Below are positions 35,551 through 39,475 of a DNA stretch of 39,475 bases, one piece after another. The DNA comes from an uncultured bacterium (GTDB lineage Bacteria; Bacillota; Clostridia; Lachnospirales; Lachnospiraceae), in the NCBI GenBank assembly GCA_947574055.1, contig CANPIC010000027.1:1-39475 (forward strand), written 5' to 3'. The position numbers and the translations under genes are program-made. The notes under the pieces were generated by a model. The model was given only the letters and a program-made list of their open reading frames with translations, ran no database searches and was not told the origin of the DNA. Every line of letters begins with the position of its first letter. Within the stretch, counting starts at the first letter, position 1.

Positions 35551-36630
35551 ATGCGTATCATCATTCGTGCAGACGGGAATGTGGAGATCGCCATGGGGCA
35601 TATGATGCGCTGTCTTTCCATCGCGGATGCCCTGCGGGCTTTGGGGGCGGATGTTGTGTTTGTCACCGCAGGTGATGAGAGCCGCGGGCTCTTACAGGCA
35701 AGAGGGTATGAGGATGTCGTGCTTGGTACTTCCTATTGTGATATGGAGTCGGAGCTCGGCGCGTTTTTGGCATATTTCAGGCAACAGCCGGCCCGGCTGA
35801 TATTGATTGACAGTTATTTTGTTACCCGAAAATATATGGAAGTGCTGCGCACATGGGCCAGGACGGCCTTGCTGGACGATCTGGGCGAGCCGGCATATCC
35901 GGTTGATATTTTGATTAATTATAATATTTACGCCCAAAAACTGCCTTACAGGGAGGTCTTTCAAAAAAGCGGCATACCATTGCCAGAGCAGTTTCTTCTG
36001 GGCTGTGCGTATGCGCCTTTGCGGGAACAGTTCGGGCAGGGACGCAGAAGCGCCTGCCGGGAAATGGTGCAGGATGTGCTGATCACTACCGGCGGCGGAG
36101 ATGCGGAAAATGCCGCGGGCGCCCTGTGCGGCAGGATCGCGGAAGAAATCAAAGAGGGCCGGCACAGGGGGATCCGATATCATGTGATATGCGGCCCCTT
36201 TTCCGGACACAGAGAAAAGCTGCGGCTGCTGGCTGCCGGACATTCGGCATTTCTCATTCATGAAAATGTGACATGTATGTGGGAATTGATGGAGCAATGT
36301 GACATTGCTGTCAGTGCCACCGGTTCGACCATGTATGAACTATGCAGTATGCGTCTGCCTGCGGTGTGTTTTTATTTTGCGGAAAACCAGCGCAGGATGG
36401 CAGAATATTTTGATCGTTTTACGGAGATTAAAAGTGCAGGAAATATCGCCGAAAACCGGGAACGGGTGCTGGAGGGGCTGCTGACGCGTCTGACGCGTCT
36501 GGAAGAGGACGGGCAGCTGCGCCGGCGTATCCGGGAGCAGATGGAGACACTGACAGACGGCCTTGGGGCGCGGCGCATTGCTGAGAGTCTGATTCTGGCG
36601 GGCATGGAAGTGGAGAACGCAAACGCCTGA
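35551..36630 (+). CDS. pseG: UDP-2,4-diacetamido-2,4,6-trideoxy-beta-L-altropyranose hydrolase, PseG
   Basis: Removes UDP from the diacylated sugar to give 6-deoxy-AltdiNAc for PseI. The 359-residue GT-B-like hydrolase begins MRIIIRADGNVEIAMGHMMR, with the conserved His of the GHMMRCLSIADAL motif. DDLGEPAYPVDILINYNIYA and a late SATGSTMYELCSMRLPAV follow. The ATG at 35551 is chosen over frames starting inside the deacetylase gene because AAGGGG lies just upstream and the family motif begins at once. It completes the pseudaminate pathway in this window. Confidence 0.93.
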   Translation: MRIIIRADGNVEIAMGHMMRCLSIADALRALGADVVFVTAGDESRGLLQARGYEDVVLGTSYCDMESELGAFLAYFRQQPARLILIDSYFVTRKYMEVLRTWARTALLDDLGEPAYPVDILINYNIYAQKLPYREVFQKSGIPLPEQFLLGCAYAPLREQFGQGRRSACREMVQDVLITTGGGDAENAAGALCGRIAEEIKEGRHRGIRYHVICGPFSGHREKLRLLAAGHSAFLIHENVTCMWELMEQCDIAVSATGSTMYELCSMRLPAVCFYFAENQRRMAEYFDRFTEIKSAGNIAENRERVLEGLLTRLTRLEEDGQLRRRIREQMETLTDGLGARRIAESLILAGMEVENANA

Positions 36631-36654
36631 CAAACAGGCGGCAGAGGGCGAAAG

Positions 36655-37728
36655 ATGAAAATGAGACAGGCAGGTTTTGAGTTACTGCGTATTGTGGCGA
36701 TGTTGATGATCATTACCTTACATTATCTGGACAAAGGCGGTATTCTGCCGGGGCTGGCATCGCAGCCTCATAGCGCAGGCTTTTTGGCCTGGGGGCTGGA
36801 AGCATTGTGTGTGCCCGCCGTGAATGTATATGTACTGATCAGCGCCTGGTTTCTGGCGGAAAGTGACTACAGACTTGGGAAAGCGGTAAAACTGTGGGTA
36901 CAGGTAATTTTTTACTCTGTGGGTATTGCGGCCATCCTGGTTCTGGCAGGTGTCATACCACCGGGAGAACTGGACAAATATCGGGTGATGAATTATGTTT
37001 TTCCCGTTGTGGAAGAACATTACTGGTTCGTCACCGCATATATGCTGATGTATCTGTTTGCGCCGCTGATGAATGACGCACTGCGGAAACTGCCGCGAAA
37101 AACATACAGACAGGGGCTGGGGCTTCTTGTGTTGTTACTGTCAGTCAGCAGCAGCATTTTGCCGGTGAGACTGCCGATTGACCGGCTGGGGTATGACGCG
37201 CTGTGGTTTCTGTTTCTGTATCTGGTGGGGGCGTACCTTCGCTACCATGGCATTGGAGAGAAGCAGCACAGGAAAACGGGGGCATGTGTGCTTGCCCTGA
37301 CGGGATATTTTGTGAGCAGTGCGCTTATATATGCAAGCCTGTTGTGTGTCTATGTGTTTTATCTGCGCACAGGCAGTCTGGGAGAGTTTATCAACAGGCA
37401 ATATCAGTATAACAGCATATTTTGTCTGTCTGCTTCGGTGTTTCTTTTCTGGGCCTTCAGGAATATAAGGATTCCCGAAGGGAGGGCGGCAAATATGATA
37501 TGCCGTGTGGCTTCTGCTTCTTTTGGCGTCTACCTGATCCATGAGCATTTGGAAATCCGCTACCTTTGGCCTGTGTGGCTGGGGGTGGAAAAATATGCGG
37601 ATACGCCATTGTTTCTGTTGCACTGGGCGGTAAGTATCCTTCTGGTGTATGGGGGATGTATGGTGATCGACAGTGCCAGAGCGGCCTTGTTTGGATTGGT
37701 ATGGAAAAGGAAGTTCTATGAAAGATAA
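36655..37728 (+). CDS. Membrane acyltransferase, acyltransferase-3 family (OafA/WecH-like)
   Basis: The 357-residue protein has about ten helices and the family start RQAGFELLRIVAMLMIITLHY, in which the His of the LHY segment is a conserved catalytic residue of the group. Such enzymes O-acetylate surface polysaccharides or lipid-linked sugars. It follows pseG by 24 nt, so it may decorate the pseudaminate-containing repeat. Its end overlaps the next gene by 11 nt. Acyl group and acceptor are unknown. Confidence 0.9.
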   Translation: MKMRQAGFELLRIVAMLMIITLHYLDKGGILPGLASQPHSAGFLAWGLEALCVPAVNVYVLISAWFLAESDYRLGKAVKLWVQVIFYSVGIAAILVLAGVIPPGELDKYRVMNYVFPVVEEHYWFVTAYMLMYLFAPLMNDALRKLPRKTYRQGLGLLVLLLSVSSSILPVRLPIDRLGYDALWFLFLYLVGAYLRYHGIGEKQHRKTGACVLALTGYFVSSALIYASLLCVYVFYLRTGSLGEFINRQYQYNSIFCLSASVFLFWAFRNIRIPEGRAANMICRVASASFGVYLIHEHLEIRYLWPVWLGVEKYADTPLFLLHWAVSILLVYGGCMVIDSARAALFGLVWKRKFYER

Positions 37729-39409
37729 ATACATGGTTTATGTGAAACAGTATATCGCGCCTTTGCTCCTTTTGCTCCTTCCGCTGCGGCATATCACGCA
37801 GGGAATTGATATCAGCGATACCGGCTATAATCTGGCCTGCTTTCGCTGGTTTGGGGAACTGGACGGCATGTGGGTTTACGTCACTTATCTGGCGAATGTA
37901 GTGGGACATGGTTTCACCCTGCTGCCGTTTGGAGATACCATGGCAGGTATGAATTTGTACTGCTCGCTGGTTGTCAGTCTGACGGCCCTGCTGGCCTGGT
38001 TTTTTCTGAAGGATAAATTGCCGTTTATCTTGGTGCTGGCCGGAGAGATACTGGCCATTTTTCTCTGCTGGTGCCCGCATGTGATTCTCTATAATTATCT
38101 GACCTATCTGGGGCTGACGGCGGGAACCATACTTTTGTATGGCGGTATCAGAACCGGCAAAAAGTTCTTTCTTGTGTCAGCGGGATTTTTGCTGGGGCTG
38201 GGCGTGGGTACCCGTTTTTCCAACTTAACCCATATGGCCCTGATCCTGGCTCTGTGGTATGACAGTTTTCTGAAGAAAAAGAACTGGAAAAATACCGTAA
38301 GGGATACCTTGTGGTGTATCCTTGGCTATGCGGCGGGACTGGCGGTCTGTCTGCTGATGATCTGGATGCAGTATGGTCTGTCCGGCTATTTTGGTATGCT
38401 TTTTGGTCTGCAGGAGATGTCAGGCGGAGCCGGCAGCGGTTATTCGATGGGGGAAATGATTGCCGGCGCCTTTCTTGATTATGCGGGCAGTATGCGCTGG
38501 GGTATTTTATTTTTCCTGTATGCTTTGGCCGGGGTACTCTTATTCCGGATGCGGCAGGGGCAGTACGACATGGCCAAAAAGATTCTTTTTCTTGCCGGCC
38601 TGGCAGTATGGATGCGTCTGTTATATGGGCGCGGTATGTTTGGTTTTGACTATCATACTTATTTTTCCATCTTCTGGTGGGTGAGCCTGTTTAACACGAC
38701 GGCGCTTGTGTGCAGCATTGCCGCCCTTTTTTCAAAAAAAACCAGTCAGGAAGAAAAAGTGCTGGCCATGCTGGTGCTGATCACGATCCTGATCCTGCCC
38801 CTTGGCAGCAATAACAGATCTTATCCGGTGATCAACGACCTGTTTCTGATCGGACCGGTGACTTTATATTTTATATGGAAATTTCTGCCCCACAGCTTTC
38901 CGCTGCGCAGCCTATTTGCGGGCTGCCTGCTGGTTTTCGCTGTGCAGAGCGTGGGCTTTGGCATGGTTTTTGTGTTCCGGGACGGCAGCTTTGATGAAAA
39001 AAGGGATACAAAAGTGGAAAATAATGGTATACTAAAGGGAATGTATACCACAAAGGCCAATGCACAGGCGCTGACGGAGATCACTGCCTTCTGGCAGGAA
39101 TCTGTTCCTGATGGCAAACAGGTAATTCTTTACGGTGACATACCGGGACTTTCCTACCTGTTGGATGCGCCGCCGGCGATCACCAGTACCTGGGCCAACC
39201 TCGAATCCTACAACATGACATTCTGGCAGCGGGATTTTGGCGAAGTGGAGAAACAGATCAAACAGACAAGACCCATAGTCATACGGGGCCGGGACTATGC
39301 TACCATCGGAGCCTCCGATGCCGAAAAAAACGCATATCTCGATACCTTCCTGGACAGATACGGATACCGGGAAATCTTTAAGAATGAAAAAGTCATCATA
39401 TATGAATAA
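37718..39409 (+). CDS. Large polytopic membrane protein, GT-C-like, function unknown
   Basis: The 563-residue protein has about ten to twelve helices in residues 5-435 and a soluble C-terminal domain of about 125 residues (KGMYTTKANAQALTEITAFW onward). An external loop after the first helix contains ITQGIDISDTGYNL, an acidic motif in the place where GT-C enzymes keep their catalytic Asp. I do not recognise the exact family. AAGGAAG lies 4 nt before the ATG, which overlaps the acyltransferase end by 11 nt. It may transfer a side-chain sugar outside the membrane. Confidence 0.6.
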   Translation: MKDKYMVYVKQYIAPLLLLLLPLRHITQGIDISDTGYNLACFRWFGELDGMWVYVTYLANVVGHGFTLLPFGDTMAGMNLYCSLVVSLTALLAWFFLKDKLPFILVLAGEILAIFLCWCPHVILYNYLTYLGLTAGTILLYGGIRTGKKFFLVSAGFLLGLGVGTRFSNLTHMALILALWYDSFLKKKNWKNTVRDTLWCILGYAAGLAVCLLMIWMQYGLSGYFGMLFGLQEMSGGAGSGYSMGEMIAGAFLDYAGSMRWGILFFLYALAGVLLFRMRQGQYDMAKKILFLAGLAVWMRLLYGRGMFGFDYHTYFSIFWWVSLFNTTALVCSIAALFSKKTSQEEKVLAMLVLITILILPLGSNNRSYPVINDLFLIGPVTLYFIWKFLPHSFPLRSLFAGCLLVFAVQSVGFGMVFVFRDGSFDEKRDTKVENNGILKGMYTTKANAQALTEITAFWQESVPDGKQVILYGDIPGLSYLLDAPPAITSTWANLESYNMTFWQRDFGEVEKQIKQTRPIVIRGRDYATIGASDAEKNAYLDTFLDRYGYREIFKNEKVIIYE

Positions 39410-39475
39410 AGACAACACAGTACCGAACGGTGCCCGAAAGGATGTTACAGCCGCGAGAGCGGATGGAAAAGCCTT
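39402..39475 (+). CDS. Possible start of a further gene, cut by the window end
   Basis: An ATG at 39402 overlaps the end of the preceding gene by 8 nt and its frame (MNKDNTVPNGARKDV onward) stays open to the end of the window. The overlap resembles the gene before it, but no clear ribosome binding site is seen and only 24 codons are available. It could equally be untranslated sequence. Confidence 0.3.
   Translation, partial: MNKDNTVPNGARKDVTAARADGKA

Noticed and set aside
29474-36630. Reading the block as an N-acetylneuraminate or legionaminate pathway
   Set aside because: PseB/PseC-type enzymes and PseG are specific to pseudaminate, and no NeuC-type epimerase is present.
1-39475. CRISPR arrays, tRNA or rRNA genes, phage or transposase genes
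   Set aside because: No regularly spaced repeats, RNA-gene signatures or transposase motifs were seen on reading both strands.

Overview
The window reads as Gram-positive clostridial DNA, most like a gut Lachnospiraceae genome. Supporting signs are strong AGGAGG-type ribosome binding sites, densely packed genes with ATGA/TAATG overlaps, a YuiD-like PAP2 protein, a CotH-type protein, and an EpsG-type polysaccharide locus. The species cannot be named from the sequence alone. No rRNA, tRNA, CRISPR array or recognisable transposase gene was seen.

Layout: (1) 1-1990, a UDP-glucose 6-dehydrogenase gene with a clear sigma-A promoter and its own terminator. (2) 2136-5613, a tripartite tricarboxylate transporter operon (tctB-tctA-tctC) behind a near-perfect -24/-12 (sigma-54) promoter, with near-identical terminator hairpins on both sides. 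(3) 5620-8378, two minus-strand genes: a YuiD-like PAP2 protein followed by a secreted, divergent CotH-type protein with chitobiase-like and lamin-tail domains. (4) 8735-11897, GDP-mannose to GDP-fucose genes (gmd, fcl, manC). (5) 11919-29438, the assembly machinery of a surface polysaccharide: an initiating phosphoglycosyl transferase, a Wzz-like protein, an EpsG-like polymerase, at least seven cytoplasmic glycosyltransferases, a PglK-like ABC half-transporter, a sialyltransferase-like enzyme and large GT-C-like membrane proteins. (6) 29474-36630, a complete pseudaminic-acid-type pathway (pseB, pseC, pseF, pseI, a PseH-like/formyltransferase fusion, pseG) with a PIG-L deacetylase embedded in it. 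(7) 36655-39475, an acyltransferase, another large membrane protein and possibly the start of a further gene.

The genes from gmd onward look like one cluster for a fucose- and pseudaminate-containing capsule or exopolysaccharide. GDP-fucose, CMP-pseudaminate (possibly N-formylated or partly deacetylated) and UDP-glucuronate (from ugd) would be the donors. A lipid-linked repeat would be started by the phosphoglycosyl transferase, extended by the GTs, flipped by the ABC half-transporter and polymerised by EpsG under Wzz-like control.

The most interesting points are the GNAT-formyltransferase fusion with the adjacent deacetylase, which suggests an unusual nonulosonic acid; a candidate pseudaminyltransferase carrying the bacterial sialyltransferase motifs; a 165-bp near-symmetric palindrome at 13627-13791; the sigma-54 promoter of the tct operon; and a Wzz-like protein with what looks like a decayed tyrosine-kinase tail. 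All functions are read from sequence motifs and from memory of the families; no search was run.
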